64,000 nt of DNA from Pseudomonas sp. JAI120 (GCF_014207255.1 NZ_JACHCZ010000001.1:2347378-2411377), one strand, 5' to 3'. Positions 9,414 to 21,352 are shown, numbered from the stretch's first letter. Translations and numbers: made by a program. The notes: generated by a model from the letters alone, not told the origin.

Positions 9414-10358
9414 TCAAACCTCAGGCCAGAACGCCCGAATCCCTGCGACACCTTGAGCCCCGGCTTCCCACGCCTGCTCCCGCTGCGCAGGCCCTACCCC
9501 ACCCAACAGAAACACCGGCTTGCTGAACCCACGGATCAACTCCGCTGCCGGCTCCCAGCCCAACGGCTGGGCATCGGGATGGGTCTGGGTCGGCTGCACC
9601 GGCGACAGCGTGACAAAGTCCACGTCCATCAATTCCGCCAACGCCAGTTCTTCCGCGTTATGGCATGACGCCCCCAACCAGCGGTCCTTCGGCAATGGTC
9701 GACCTTTGCTCGCATATTTGCGCAGTTGGGCCGAGGTCATATGCCAGCCGGCCGCCGGGAAGTCCCCGAGCCATTCAAACGGCCCCTTGAGCATCAACTG
9801 CGCCTTACCGGCGCACAGGCCCACCGCATCTACCGCGAGGTCGCGGTATTTGGGATCGTAACCGTTGGGCGCCCGCAGCTGGATCAGCTTGATACCGCCG
9901 GCGACAGCCTTCTGAATCCCGCGCAAGAGCGTCGGCGTTTCCAGCTCGCCCGGCGTGATCAGGTAGTCGGCGGGCAAGCGTGCAGCAGCCACAATCGGCG
10001 CATTGGCCGCTGGGAACTCATAGTTGGGCAGATCGCGCGGGGCCACCCACTCCAGCGGTTGTCCCTCGGCACCGTGGGGCTCGCCGGTAAAGGCCGAGAC
10101 TTCCCAGACATCCAGCAACACCTGTTTGTCCGGGTAGTCATGCTGCACCTTGATCAGCGGTCTCGCCGTGGTGACCTGGATGCCCAGTTCTTCCTGCAAC
10201 TCACGGGACAGGGCCGTGGCGACCGACTCATCGGCCTCCACCTTGCCACCGGGAAACTCCCACAGGCCGCCCTGATGCTGGGTATCGGCACGGCGCGCCA
10301 GCAGGATCCTGCCGTCGACACCGCGGATCACCGCTGCTGCTACATGCACTCGTTTCAC
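9414..10358 (-). CDS. Nudix hydrolase (MutT-type) fused to a thiamine-phosphate-synthase-like domain
   Basis: This is a two-domain protein of 314 residues. Residues 1-130 hold a complete Nudix box (GGKVEADESVATALSRELQEELGI), which in MutT hydrolyses 8-oxo-dGTP. Residues about 145-314 form a ThiE-like barrel with IQLRAPNG, GASCHNAEEL and SPVQPTQTHPDAQPLGW, ending GGVGPAQREQAWEAGAQGVAGIRAFWP. The fusion is widespread in gammaproteobacteria; what the ThiE-like half does is not settled. The start is a GTG with GAGGA 8 bases upstream. It lies 18 bases downstream of argJ. Confidence 0.9.
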   Translation of the reverse strand: MKRVHVAAAVIRGVDGRILLARRADTQHQGGLWEFPGGKVEADESVATALSRELQEELGIQVTTARPLIKVQHDYPDKQVLLDVWEVSAFTGEPHGAEGQPLEWVAPRDLPNYEFPAANAPIVAAARLPADYLITPGELETPTLLRGIQKAVAGGIKLIQLRAPNGYDPKYRDLAVDAVGLCAGKAQLMLKGPFEWLGDFPAAGWHMTSAQLRKYASKGRPLPKDRWLGASCHNAEELALAELMDVDFVTLSPVQPTQTHPDAQPLGWEPAAELIRGFSKPVFLLGGVGPAQREQAWEAGAQGVAGIRAFWPEV

Positions 10359-10376
10359 CGCGCTTATCCTCTTCTA

Positions 10377-11594
10377 TCATGTGCGGTATTCCGCATTGAT
10401 CTTCACGTACTCGTGGGACAGGTCGGTGGTCCAGATGGTTTCGCTGCACTCACCGCGACCGAGTTCGATGCGGATGGTGATCTCTTCCTGCTGCATCACC
10501 GCCGAGCCCTGGGCTTCGGTGTAGGTTTCGGCGCGGGCGCCACGGCTGGCAATGCACACGTCGCCCAGGAACACGTCGATCTTGCTCACGTCCAGGTCCG
10601 GCACGCCGGCACGGCCGACGGCAGCCAGAATGCGACCCCAGTTCGGATCGGAGGCGAACAGCGCGGTCTTGATCAGCGGCGAGTGGGCCACGGTGTAGCC
10701 GACATCCAGGCATTCCTGGTGGTTGCCGCCGCCGTTGACTTCAACGGTCACGAACTTGGTCGCGCCTTCACCGTCACGCACGATGGCCTGGGCCACGTCC
10801 ATGCACACCTCGAACACCGCCTGCTTCAGCGCCGCGAACAGCGGGCCGCTGGCCTCGGTGATTTCCGGCAGGTTGGCCTGGCCGGTGGCGATCAGCATGC
10901 AGCAGTCATTGGTGGACGTATCGCCATCAATGGTGATGCGGTTGAACGACTTGTTGGCACCGTCCAGGATCAGACTGTGCAGCACATCGCGGGAAACCTT
11001 GGCGTCAGTGGCGATGTAGCCAAGCATGGTGGCCATGTTCGGGCGAATCATGCCCGCGCCCTTGCTGATACCGGTCACGGTAACCGTCACACCGTCGTGA
11101 ACGAACTGGCGGCTCGCGCCTTTTGGCAGGGTATCGGTGGTCATGATGCCGGTGGCGGCAGCTGCCCAGTTATCCACAGACAAGTCATCCAGCGCGGCTT
11201 GCAGGGCGCCTTCGATTTTCTCGACCGGCAGCGGCTCACCGATGACGCCCGTGGAGTAAGGCAGCACCTGGCTGGCGTCCACACCGGCCAGTTGGGCCAG
11301 CTTGGCGCAGGTGCGCGCAGCGGCGACCAGTCCAGGCTCGCCGGTACCGGCGTTGGCATTGCCGGTGTTGGTCAGCAGGTAACGGATCGAGCCGGCAACA
11401 CGCTGCTTGGCCAGGATCACCGGCGCGGCACAGAAGGCGTTGAGGGTGAACACGCCCGCAACGGTCGAGCCTTCGGCACAGCGCATCACCACCACATCCT
11501 TGCGCCCTGGGCGCTTGATGCCGGCCGAAGCGATACCGAGCTCAAACCCGGCAACCGGGTGCAATGTGGGCAAAGGACCAAGACCAACAGCCAT
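10377..11594 (-). CDS. argJ: Bifunctional glutamate N-acetyltransferase/ornithine acetyltransferase
   Basis: The 405-residue ArgJ makes N-acetylglutamate and recycles acetyl groups in arginine synthesis. The self-cleavage site is seen at [12 protein letters not shown], where the Thr becomes the catalytic nucleophile of the beta chain. [14 protein letters not shown] and the C-terminal [14 protein letters not shown]-like end (seen as [14 protein letters not shown]) are family signatures. It sits between secA and the nudix gene on the same strand. Confidence 0.96.
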   Translation of the reverse strand: MAVGLGPLPTLHPVAGFELGIASAGIKRPGRKDVVVMRCAEGSTVAGVFTLNAFCAAPVILAKQRVAGSIRYLLTNTGNANAGTGEPGLVAAARTCAKLAQLAGVDASQVLPYSTGVIGEPLPVEKIEGALQAALDDLSVDNWAAAATGIMTTDTLPKGASRQFVHDGVTVTVTGISKGAGMIRPNMATMLGYIATDAKVSRDVLHSLILDGANKSFNRITIDGDTSTNDCCMLIATGQANLPEITEASGPLFAALKQAVFEVCMDVAQAIVRDGEGATKFVTVEVNGGGNHQECLDVGYTVAHSPLIKTALFASDPNWGRILAAVGRAGVPDLDVSKIDVFLGDVCIASRGARAETYTEAQGSAVMQQEEITIRIELGRGECSETIWTTDLSHEYVKINAEYRT

Positions 11595-11717
11595 GAATGC
11601 GCTCCTTAAATATAGGTGATGTCTGTGCCGTCGTGATCGACGGTGAAATTAATGGCAAAACGCCGCGACGGCAGGGGCCGGTCGCGGCGCGGGGTGTAGC
11701 AGCGTCAGGCGAAAATC

Positions 11718-14453
<2,736 letters not shown>

Positions 14454-14747
14454 ATCGGCAGGTTCTTCCACACATAGGGATGGAGGGCGCACCGTGAGTG
14501 GCCCGAGCAGCCCTCACGGCCGCATGCGAACGCGCATTCTACCCGGAATCGTGGGTGAGGAAAGTGGCGTTGTTCCCCGAGGCGGGCAAGGGGCTGTGAG
14601 AGGGATTGTTTAAAATAAGGGCTTTTGCGCGAACTTCAACCCGTGGAGCTCATTGATTTTGTGGATAAAGCCCCGGCAATGCATTGCCCGGGGCCGCGTA
14701 GACGCTTTCTGCTAAGATGGCCGCTCTGTTACTTAAGGTGTCCAATC
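14454..14747. other. Divergent secA/dciA intergenic region
   Basis: These 294 bases hold both promoters. No conserved gene was recognised; the plus-strand frame from 14625 simply runs into dciA in frame and lacks a ribosome site. Confidence 0.5.
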
Positions 14748-15203
14748 ATGGCATTTCGCCCTCTTACAGCCCGCGCGCCCAGCGTGTTGCTTCGCGAAGC
14801 CAAGCCGTTGAAAGCCATCTTTGGCCATGCGCAACGCTTGGGCCACTTGCAACGCCTGCTCGAAAGCCAACTGCAACCGGCCGCCCGCGAACACTGCCAT
14901 GTGGCGTCCTGGCGTGAAGGCAACCTGCTGCTGATTGTCACAGATGGCCACTGGGCGACCCGCTTGCGCTATCAGCAAAAACGCCTGCAGCGTCAATTGA
15001 TGGCATTCGATGAGTTCGCCAGCTTGACGCGCATCCAGTTCAAGGTGCAGCCGCCGACCGTGCAGCAAGGCGCGGCGGGCCACACGATGGACTTGTCGGA
15101 GACGGCGGCCGAGACGATTCAGGCCACGGCCGACGGGATCAGCGATCCGGGCTTGCGCGCGGCACTTGAGCGGCTGGCCGCCCATGGCAAGCCCAAACCC
15201 TGA
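14748..15203 (+). CDS. dciA: DUF721-family helicase-loading factor DciA
   Basis: The 151-residue protein starts MAFRPLTARAPSVLLREAKPL. Residues about 20-105 form the DUF721 domain, with the VASWREGNLLLIVTDGHWATRLR strand-turn region typical of the family. DciA is the ancestral loader or operator of the DnaB replicative helicase in bacteria lacking DnaC/DnaI, shown in P. aeruginosa, where the gene also lies beside secA. The ATG at 14748 is preferred over the upstream in-frame ATG because it matches the family N-terminus. Confidence 0.88.
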   Translation: MAFRPLTARAPSVLLREAKPLKAIFGHAQRLGHLQRLLESQLQPAAREHCHVASWREGNLLLIVTDGHWATRLRYQQKRLQRQLMAFDEFASLTRIQFKVQPPTVQQGAAGHTMDLSETAAETIQATADGISDPGLRAALERLAAHGKPKP

Positions 15204-15207
15204 ACCG

Positions 15208-16698
15208 CTACTTGCGCTTACTACCTCCCAGCAAAGACCCCAGCAAGCCACGCACCAGTTGGCGCCCCATCTGATTGGCCGCCTGCTGCATCGCGGATTT
15301 CAGCGCCTTGCCTGCGGTGGTTCCCAGAAACGCCCCGGCCTTGTCAGTGAAGCTAGGCTCCTCGTCGGACTGCCTGGCCTCTTCGGTCGGTCCAAGCGCC
15401 TTGCGCGCCATCAATACTTCATAGGCCGACTCGCGATCAATCGGCTTGTCATAGCGCCCCTGCAACGGCGAACTGGCCACCAATGTGGCGCGCTCAGCGG
15501 CGCTCAGCGGCCCGATTCGCGATTGCGGCGGCGCGACCAGTACGCGTTGGACGACTTCCGGCGTACCTTTTTCCTGCAAGGTGCCCACCAATGCCTCTCC
15601 GGTGCCCAACTCGGTCAACACCGATAAAGCATCAAACGCCGGGTTCGGCCGGAACCCGTCTGCTACCGCCCGCAAGGATTTCTGTTCTTTCGTAGTGAAC
15701 GCCCGCAGGCCATGCTGGACCCGCAAACCCAGTTGCGCCAGCACGGTGTCTGGCAGGTCGCCCGGCGATTGGGTAACGAAATACACCCCCACACCCTTGG
15801 AACGAATCAGTCGCACCACTTGCTCCAATCGTTCTTGCAAAGCCTTGGGCGTATCCGCGAACAATAAATGCGCCTCGTCGAAAAACAGCGCCAGCAACGG
15901 TTTGTCGGCATCGCCGCGCTCCGGCAGTTGCTCGAACAATTCCGCCAACAGCCACAACAGGAAGGTCGCGTACACCTTCGGCGCTTCATGCACCAGGCGG
16001 CTGGCGTCCAGCAGATGGATACGTCCGCGCCCGTCGCTGGTGGGCTGCAAGATGTCTTCAAGCTGCAGGGCCGGCTCGCCAAACAAGGCCTCGGCGCCCT
16101 GTTGCTCCAATACTGCCAGACGCCGCAACAGCGCCTGGCTGGAGCCAGTAGTCATCAGCGCCGCGTCTTCGCCGAGCAACTCCGGGTGATAGCGCAGGTG
16201 GTTGAGCAGGGCCTTGAGGTCCTTGAGGTCCAGCAGCAACAGGCCCTCGCGATCCGCCACCTTGAACGCCGCGTAAAGGGCCGACTGCTGGCTATCGGTG
16301 AGCTCCAGCAAACTGCCGAGCAACAACGGCCCCATTTCGCTGATGGTGGTGCGCAGCGGATGACCGGACTGCCCGTGGATGTCCCACAGCGTCACGGGGT
16401 ACGCCTTGGCCGTGTAATTAAGGAAAGGCATGCCGGCGATACGCTCGGCCACCTTGCCCTGGGGGCTGGCGGCGGCACCCAGGCCACAGAGGTCACCTTT
16501 GATATCAGCCGCAAATACCGCCACGCCCGCATCACTGAAGGCTTCGGCCAGGCGTTGCAATGTGACCGTTTTGCCCGTGCCCGTGGCGCCGGCGATCAAC
16601 CCGTGACGGTTGGCCAGGCGCATGGCCTGGGCAATGGGCTGGCCGTCAAGACCGGCACCGATAAGGAGTTGCGTGGAGTCAGGCATTTCGTCACCCAT
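15208..16698 (-). CDS. HerA-like AAA ATPase (DUF853 family)
   Basis: The 496-residue protein contains Walker A GATGTGKTVTLQRL near residue 40 and Walker B LLALFFDEAHLLF near residue 270. An arginine-rich VVRLIRSKGVGVYFVTQSP sensor block follows, and the DUF853 C-terminus ends in a basic GGSKRK tail. Relatives include E. coli YjgR; the role is uncertain, possibly a FtsK/HerA-type DNA or protein translocase. It converges tail-to-tail with dciA, 4 bases apart. An alternative ATG lies four codons downstream (16686). Confidence 0.85.
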   Translation of the reverse strand: MGDEMPDSTQLLIGAGLDGQPIAQAMRLANRHGLIAGATGTGKTVTLQRLAEAFSDAGVAVFAADIKGDLCGLGAAASPQGKVAERIAGMPFLNYTAKAYPVTLWDIHGQSGHPLRTTISEMGPLLLGSLLELTDSQQSALYAAFKVADREGLLLLDLKDLKALLNHLRYHPELLGEDAALMTTGSSQALLRRLAVLEQQGAEALFGEPALQLEDILQPTSDGRGRIHLLDASRLVHEAPKVYATFLLWLLAELFEQLPERGDADKPLLALFFDEAHLLFADTPKALQERLEQVVRLIRSKGVGVYFVTQSPGDLPDTVLAQLGLRVQHGLRAFTTKEQKSLRAVADGFRPNPAFDALSVLTELGTGEALVGTLQEKGTPEVVQRVLVAPPQSRIGPLSAAERATLVASSPLQGRYDKPIDRESAYEVLMARKALGPTEEARQSDEEPSFTDKAGAFLGTTAGKALKSAMQQAANQMGRQLVRGLLGSLLGGSKRK

Positions 16699-16877
16699 GG
16701 TTAATCTTTAGTATCGCCAGGTCTATAAGACAGATGTGAGACCTACAAAGTCTAAAAAACGCTCAGATAGTTCCTACAGGGACCAACGGAAATATCAAAC
16801 TTTTTTTGACGCTACACTTCCGCGTGTTCCACAAGGACGCGTCTCGGATATTAAGACCTTAGCGGCCCCTTCAAGCT

Positions 16878-17463
16878 ATGAATAAAAATCTGCGTTTCAG
16901 CCATAAAATCCTGCTTGCAGCCGCCCTTATCGTCATCGCCGCATTTACGCTGCTCACCCTTTATAACGACTATTTGCAACGTAATGCGATACGCGACGAC
17001 CCCAATAGCTACCTGCACGAGATGGGCGACGTCACCGCGAACAGTATCCAGACCTGGCTGACCTGACGTATCGCGCTGGTAGAAAACGCCGCACAGAACA
17101 TCGCCATTAACCCTGAACCCGGTGCGGTTGCCAGCCTGCTGGAGCAGAAACCCTGAATCTCCATCGCCCCCCCAGCGCCAAGATAGCCAGAGCATCGGTG
17201 TGGTCGGCGGCGACCTGAGCCTGCAGACCCTGGTGGATAAGGACGATGCCTACGCAATGCTCAGCAAATTTCGCACCTCCGCCGTAATCGCCACCGTGAT
17301 TGCCGTGGTGATCATCATCGCCCTGCTCGGCATGCTGATATGCGTGCTGCTGCAGCCGCTGCACGTGATGACTCGCGCGATGCAGGACATCGCCGACGGC
17401 GAAGGTGACCTGGAACAGCAGGCGGCGCGGTTGAAACAGCTGGTGGGCAGCTTCCGGATCTGA
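16878..17463 (+). pseudogene. Decayed methyl-accepting chemotaxis protein gene with three internal deletions
   Basis: The first frame gives an intact chemoreceptor N-terminus, MNKNLRFSHKILLAAALIVI, through TANSIQTWLT. There TGA at 17064 replaces the usual Gly codon before RIALVENAAQNIAINPEP. A second in-frame TGA follows LLEQKP (17153-17155). A shifted frame then carries QSIGVVGGDLSLQTLVD, a second membrane helix, HAMP start LQPLHVMTRAMQDIADGEGDL, and directly the extreme C-terminus EQQAARLKQLVGSFRI. Compared with the roughly 630-residue dCache receptor family, most of the ligand domain and the whole methyl-accepting signalling domain are gone. No functional product is expected. Confidence 0.9.
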
Positions 17464-17482
17464 CACTCACTGCAAAAAACCT

Positions 17483-17506
17483 TGTGGGAGCAGCCCTGCT
17501 CCCACA
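17483..17506. repeat. Isolated perfect palindrome, REP-like
   Basis: TGTGGGAGCAG, a 2-base centre, and CTGCTCCCACA form a perfect 11+11 inverted repeat. It resembles a single-hairpin Pseudomonas REP class. It lies just after the chemoreceptor pseudogene and is not followed by a T run, so it is not a standard terminator. Confidence 0.8.
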
Positions 17507-17614
17507 TCTGGCCCGTTTCCAGCTGATGACTGCAGCGACACCTATCCCGATCGAACATCTATCCTTACCTCAGGTCCACGTAGGGGAGAGCAATGGATCG
17601 GAGGGATGTTCATC

Positions 17615-18727
17615 GTGCATATCGCTGACATAACCATGTTCTACGCCCCAGCCAGCGGTGGCGTACGCACTTATCTCGACGCCAAGCACCGGCGCCTGGC
17701 GCTCAAGCCGGGCATCCGCCACAGCCTGCTGATCCCCGGTGCACACCTGAGCGAACAGGATGGAATATTCAAGGTGCCGGCCCCCGCCCTGCCCTTCGGC
17801 AAAGGCTACCGGTTCCCGCTGCGCCTGGCGCCATGGCGAAACGTCCTACACGATTTACAGCCTGATCTGATCGAAGTGGGTGACCCCTACCTGACCGCCT
17901 GGGCCGCGCTGGATGCCCGGCGCCAGCTGGATGTGCCGGTGATCGGCTTTTATCACTCCGACCTGCCGTTGTTGGTGCGCAACCGCATGGGGCCCTGGTT
18001 TACCCCGAATGTCGAAGCCTACGTCAGCAAGCTCTATGGGAATTTCGATCGCGTCCTGGCACCCAGCCGGATAATGGCCGACAAGCTCACGGGGCTTGGG
18101 GTGAAGAATGTTTTCGTTCAGCCGCTGGGGGTGGACCTGCAGACCTTCACCCCGGACAGGCGCGACCCGGGGTTGCGTGCGGAGTTGGGGGTCAGTGAAG
18201 ACACGCGCCTGCTGATCTTCGCCGGGCGCGGCTCCAAGGAAAAGAACCTGCCAGTGCTGCTCAACTGCATGAAACGCCTGGGGAGTGGCTATCACCTGCT
18301 CTTGGTAGGCTCCAGCATGCCTGCCAGCGTGCCGGACAATGTCACGGTCATCGATGGGTTCAGGCCTGCCCCGCATGTCGCGCGGTTGATGGCCAGTGCC
18401 GATGCGCTGCTGCATGGCGGGGACCAGGAAACCTTTGGCCTGGTAATCCTGGAGGCCATGGCTTGCGGGATCCCGGTAGTTGCAGTGGCCGCTGGCGCCT
18501 TCACTGAAATTGTCCATGAGCACTGCGGCCTGTTGTGCCCCCCGAACAACCCCAAGGCTATGGCCGATAAGGTGCGCGAGTTGTTCAGCGCCGACAGCCG
18601 TCACCTGGGCGCACAGGCACGCCGATATGTGGCGCAGCATTATGCGTGGGATGCGGTGGTCGACAGCCTGCTGGGCCATTATCGTGCGGTACTCGGCAGC
18701 CACAAGCCGATGCTTTCCCATGGCTGA
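17615..18727 (+). CDS. Glycosyltransferase, GT4-like (GT-B fold)
   Basis: The protein is about 370 residues. The N-terminal acceptor domain has FYAPASGGVRTYLDAK. The C-terminal nucleotide-sugar domain has IFAGRGSKEKNLPVLL and the EX7E motif in GGDQETFGLVILEAMACGIPVV. It probably transfers a hexose to a lipid or glycan; donor and acceptor are unknown. The GTG at 17615 (MHIADITMF) is chosen because GGAGGG lies 9 bases upstream; the ATG at 17606 sits directly against that sequence. The last 8 bases overlap the next gene, implying coupled translation and a shared pathway with the deacetylase-like protein. Confidence 0.85.
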   Translation: MHIADITMFYAPASGGVRTYLDAKHRRLALKPGIRHSLLIPGAHLSEQDGIFKVPAPALPFGKGYRFPLRLAPWRNVLHDLQPDLIEVGDPYLTAWAALDARRQLDVPVIGFYHSDLPLLVRNRMGPWFTPNVEAYVSKLYGNFDRVLAPSRIMADKLTGLGVKNVFVQPLGVDLQTFTPDRRDPGLRAELGVSEDTRLLIFAGRGSKEKNLPVLLNCMKRLGSGYHLLLVGSSMPASVPDNVTVIDGFRPAPHVARLMASADALLHGGDQETFGLVILEAMACGIPVVAVAAGAFTEIVHEHCGLLCPPNNPKAMADKVRELFSADSRHLGAQARRYVAQHYAWDAVVDSLLGHYRAVLGSHKPMLSHG

Positions 18728-19463
18728 GCGCTCGGTGTTGCTGGTCTTGCATGACGTGGCACCGCACAACTGGGCCGACTACCGACCGTTTGTCGAAGCC
18801 GTTGACGCGCTGGGAGCGGTGCCTGTCACCTGGCTGGTAGTGCCGGACTTTCATCATCGTGATGCACTGTCCACCCAAGGAGACTTTCGACGACTGCTGG
18901 ACCGCCGCCTGGAGCGGGGCGATGAACTGGCCCTGCATGGCTACTTCCATAGCGATGATCAACCGCCACCGCGCACGCCCAAAGAATGGTTCATGCGTCG
19001 CATCTATACTCACGAAGGTGAGTTCTACAAATTGCCACAGGCCCAGGCCCTGGAACGTATTCGCGCCGGCATCGAGGTATTTCGCCGCAACGACTGGCCA
19101 CTTCATGGGTTCGTTGCACCCGCCTGGTTGATGAGCCAAGGCACCCGTGATGCCTTGCGCCAATTGCCGCTGAATTACACCAGCGATCCACAACACCTAT
19201 ACCGGCTCCCCGACTTCAGCCGTATCGACGCCCCGGGCCTGGTGTGGAGTGCCCGTAGCAGCTGGCGTCGGGGCTTATCCAAACTCGTCAGCGACCACCG
19301 TGAACAGCGCTGGCAGAACGCCCCGGTGATTCGACTGGGGCTGCATCCCGTGGATATGCGCCACGATTTTTCCCGTCGTTATTGGATTGAAACCCTGCAA
19401 CGCCTGCTGGCCGCTGGCCGCACGCCGCAGACCAAAGTGGCGTGGCTGGCAGCGCAACCCTGA
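18720..19463 (+). CDS. DUF2334 polysaccharide-deacetylase-like protein
   Basis: The 247 residues begin MAERSVLLVLHDVAPHNWADY, where HD is the expected first metal/active-site motif. They continue with ELALHGYFHSDD, the H-x3-H-like metal site of NodB-related deacetylases, and a late RLGLHPVD histidine motif. Such enzymes remove acetyl groups from N-acetylated sugars. Overlap with the preceding glycosyltransferase suggests they build and trim the same glycan or glycolipid. There is no signal peptide, so it is predicted to be cytoplasmic. Confidence 0.82.
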   Translation: MAERSVLLVLHDVAPHNWADYRPFVEAVDALGAVPVTWLVVPDFHHRDALSTQGDFRRLLDRRLERGDELALHGYFHSDDQPPPRTPKEWFMRRIYTHEGEFYKLPQAQALERIRAGIEVFRRNDWPLHGFVAPAWLMSQGTRDALRQLPLNYTSDPQHLYRLPDFSRIDAPGLVWSARSSWRRGLSKLVSDHREQRWQNAPVIRLGLHPVDMRHDFSRRYWIETLQRLLAAGRTPQTKVAWLAAQP

Positions 19464-19508
19464 GTCGGGTGGTTTGACGGATGTCGGACGGGGATTCGCC
19501 GGCGCTGC

Positions 19509-19694
19509 TCAAGCGTCTTTTTCAGAAGACTCTTGCGGCTCGTCCGGCAATTGCAACTGCTCCCACAGCTGGGCAGCTCCGGGAAAGTCGGTGCCATCCT
19601 CGGCATCCAGCGCGTCAGGGTCGTAACGACTCAGACAGCCTTCGCCCAACGTAGCCGGCGCTTTGGACGTGGCTTTATCAAGTGGATCGCGCAT
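19509..19694 (-). CDS. Small acidic conserved hypothetical protein (61 aa)
   Basis: It starts at the ATG at 19694 with GAGGAG about 6 bases upstream, a much better site than the TTG at 19718. The protein MRDPLDKATSKAPATLGEGC... is hydrophilic and acidic, ends QESSEKDA, and has no membrane segment or known motif. Function unknown. It is read from the same strand as purU and begins after the purU terminator. Confidence 0.6.
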   Translation of the reverse strand: MRDPLDKATSKAPATLGEGCLSRYDPDALDAEDGTDFPGAAQLWEQLQLPDEPQESSEKDA

Positions 19695-19719
19695 CGCCGA
19701 CTCCTCAATGGCCGACAAA

Positions 19720-19755
19720 GAAAAAGGGCCTGCAGCGATTTAACGCCCAGGCCCT
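19720..19755 (-). terminator. Terminator of purU
   Basis: On the minus strand AGGGCCTGG pairs with CAGGCCCT around a 14-base loop and is followed by a T run. It lies 25 bases past the purU stop. Confidence 0.88.
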
Positions 19756-19780
19756 CCATTCTTCAATCTAAACGCGTTGA

Positions 19781-20629
19781 TCAGAACACGACAGTCTTGT
19801 TGCCGTGCACCAACACGCGATCTTCCAGGTGATAGCGCAGGCCACGGGCCAGCACCATCTTCTCGACATCCCGGCCAAACCGCACCATGTCCTCAATGCT
19901 GTCGCTGTGGCTGACACGCACCACGTCCTGCTCGATGATCGGACCGGCATCCAGCTCTTCGGTGACGTAATGGCAGGTTGCGCCAATCAACTTCACGCCA
20001 CGCAAGGAAGCCTGGTGGTAAGGCTTGGCCCCCACGAACGACGGCAGGAAGCTGTGGTGGATGTTAATCACCTTGCCCGCGTATTCGCGGCACAGCTGCG
20101 GCGGCAGGATTTGCATGTAGCGCGCCAGCACGACCACGTCGGCCTCATGCCGCTTGACCAGGCGAGAGACCTCGGCGAATGCCGGCTCCTTGTCCTGCGG
20201 GTTGACCGGCACGTGGTAGTAGGGGATGCCATGCCACTCGACCATACTGCGCAGGTCGTCATGGTTGGAGATCACGCACGCGATCTCACAATCCAGCTCG
20301 TCGCTGTGCCAGCGGTGCAGCAAGTCGGCCAGGCAGTGGGATTCGCGGCTGGCCATCAACACTACGCGCTTTTTCTGCTCGGTGTCGGTGATGTGCCAGG
20401 TCATCGAAAACTCTTCTGCGATTGGCGCAAATGCCTCGCGGAAAGCCTCAAGACCAAAGGGCAGCGTGTCGGCACGGATTTCGTGACGCATGAAGAACCA
20501 ACCGCTGAGATTGTCCGAGTGATGGCTCGCCTCGGTGATCCAGCCGTTGTGGGAGGCCAGAAAGTTACTGACTTTGGCAACGATGCCGACCCGGTCCGGG
20601 CAAGCAATCACCAGCCGAAAAGTGCGCAT
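19781..20629 (-). CDS. purU: Formyltetrahydrofolate deformylase
   Basis: The 282-residue protein has an N-terminal ACT domain (MRTFRLVIACPDRVGIVAKV, to about residue 80). A formyltransferase-fold domain follows with VINIHHSFLPSFVGAKPYHQ and GATCHYVTEELDAGPIIEQD, holding the catalytic Asn, His and Asp. It releases formate from 10-formyl-THF, balancing one-carbon and glycine pools. The start at 20629 matches the family N-terminus although no good Shine-Dalgarno precedes it (the upstream bases are CCCCCCTA); an in-frame ATG 12 codons upstream is the alternative. Confidence 0.93.
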   Translation of the reverse strand: MRTFRLVIACPDRVGIVAKVSNFLASHNGWITEASHHSDNLSGWFFMRHEIRADTLPFGLEAFREAFAPIAEEFSMTWHITDTEQKKRVVLMASRESHCLADLLHRWHSDELDCEIACVISNHDDLRSMVEWHGIPYYHVPVNPQDKEPAFAEVSRLVKRHEADVVVLARYMQILPPQLCREYAGKVINIHHSFLPSFVGAKPYHQASLRGVKLIGATCHYVTEELDAGPIIEQDVVRVSHSDSIEDMVRFGRDVEKMVLARGLRYHLEDRVLVHGNKTVVF

Positions 20630-20977
20630 TAGGGGGGAACTCCAGAACTTCGCAAAGGCCGCCATTCTAGCGATTGTGCAGAAAAACTGCAGTATTCGAT
20701 GAGCCTTATTCTGATCCCCCGACCTGGTCACATCCCTTAATAGCGCATGGTTTTACCAGCGCTATATGAATGAACAGCGCAAGCTGCGGCAATTATGGAA
20801 AAATTAAGCAGGTTATTTGCGGGGTAGCCCCTACTAATTAACTCGATTGCATAGCGCCTTTACAAACATTCAAAGTAATTCACCTAAATGCGTTCTTAAA
20901 TGTTTACTTGAGGAAACCGCCTGACTATTATTGGGCCACTCTCCCTGTCAATCAGCGTTCTACATAAGGTAGTCCAC
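20630..20977. other. AT-rich intergenic region upstream of mvaT
   Basis: This 348-base divergent spacer between purU and mvaT is clearly more AT-rich than its surroundings, as expected for DNA bound by MvaT/H-NS-type proteins. A GGGGTAGCCCCT inverted repeat sits near 20820-20831. No open frame is supported. Autoregulation of mvaT here is an inference. Confidence 0.5.
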
Positions 20978-21352
20978 ATGTCTCTGATCAACGAATACCG
21001 TGCCACCGAAGAAGCTATCAAAGAGCTGCAAGCTCGTTTGAAGAACCTGTCCCAAGATGACAAACTGAAAACCGAGCTGGAATTCGAAGGCAAACTGCGC
21101 ACCCTCATGGGTGAATACTCCAAATCCCTGCGTGACATCATCGCGCTGCTGGATCCAGAGTCGAAAGTTAAAGCACCACGTGGCGCCGTAAAAACTACCG
21201 GTACCAAGCGTGCTCGCAAGGTCAAGCAATACAAAAACCCGCACAACGGCGAAGTGATTGAAACCAAAGGCGGCAACCACAAAACCCTGAAAGAGTGGAA
21301 AGCCAAGTGGGGCGGTGACGTGGTTGAAGGCTGGGCTACCCTGCTGGGCTAA
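20978..21352 (+). CDS. mvaT: H-NS-like global regulator MvaT
   Basis: The 124 residues begin MSLINEYRATEEAIKELQARL. The N-terminal coiled coil (to about residue 60) dimerises and oligomerises. The C-terminal part (about 75-124) has RARKVKQYKNPHNGEVIETKGG and LKEWKAKWGGDVVEGWATLLG, the MvaT DNA-binding module that reads AT-rich minor grooves with an AT-pincer-type loop. It silences horizontally acquired and virulence-related DNA. AAGGTAG lies 7 bases before the ATG; a terminator follows. Confidence 0.96.
   Translation: MSLINEYRATEEAIKELQARLKNLSQDDKLKTELEFEGKLRTLMGEYSKSLRDIIALLDPESKVKAPRGAVKTTGTKRARKVKQYKNPHNGEVIETKGGNHKTLKEWKAKWGGDVVEGWATLLG

Noticed and set aside
9726-11609. 627-codon plus-strand open frame opposite argJ and the nudix gene
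   Set aside because: Antisense shadow; argJ and nudix motifs are unambiguous on the minus strand.
17483-17506. Perfect palindrome as a terminator of the chemoreceptor remnant
   Set aside because: No T run follows; its sequence fits a REP-type hairpin better.
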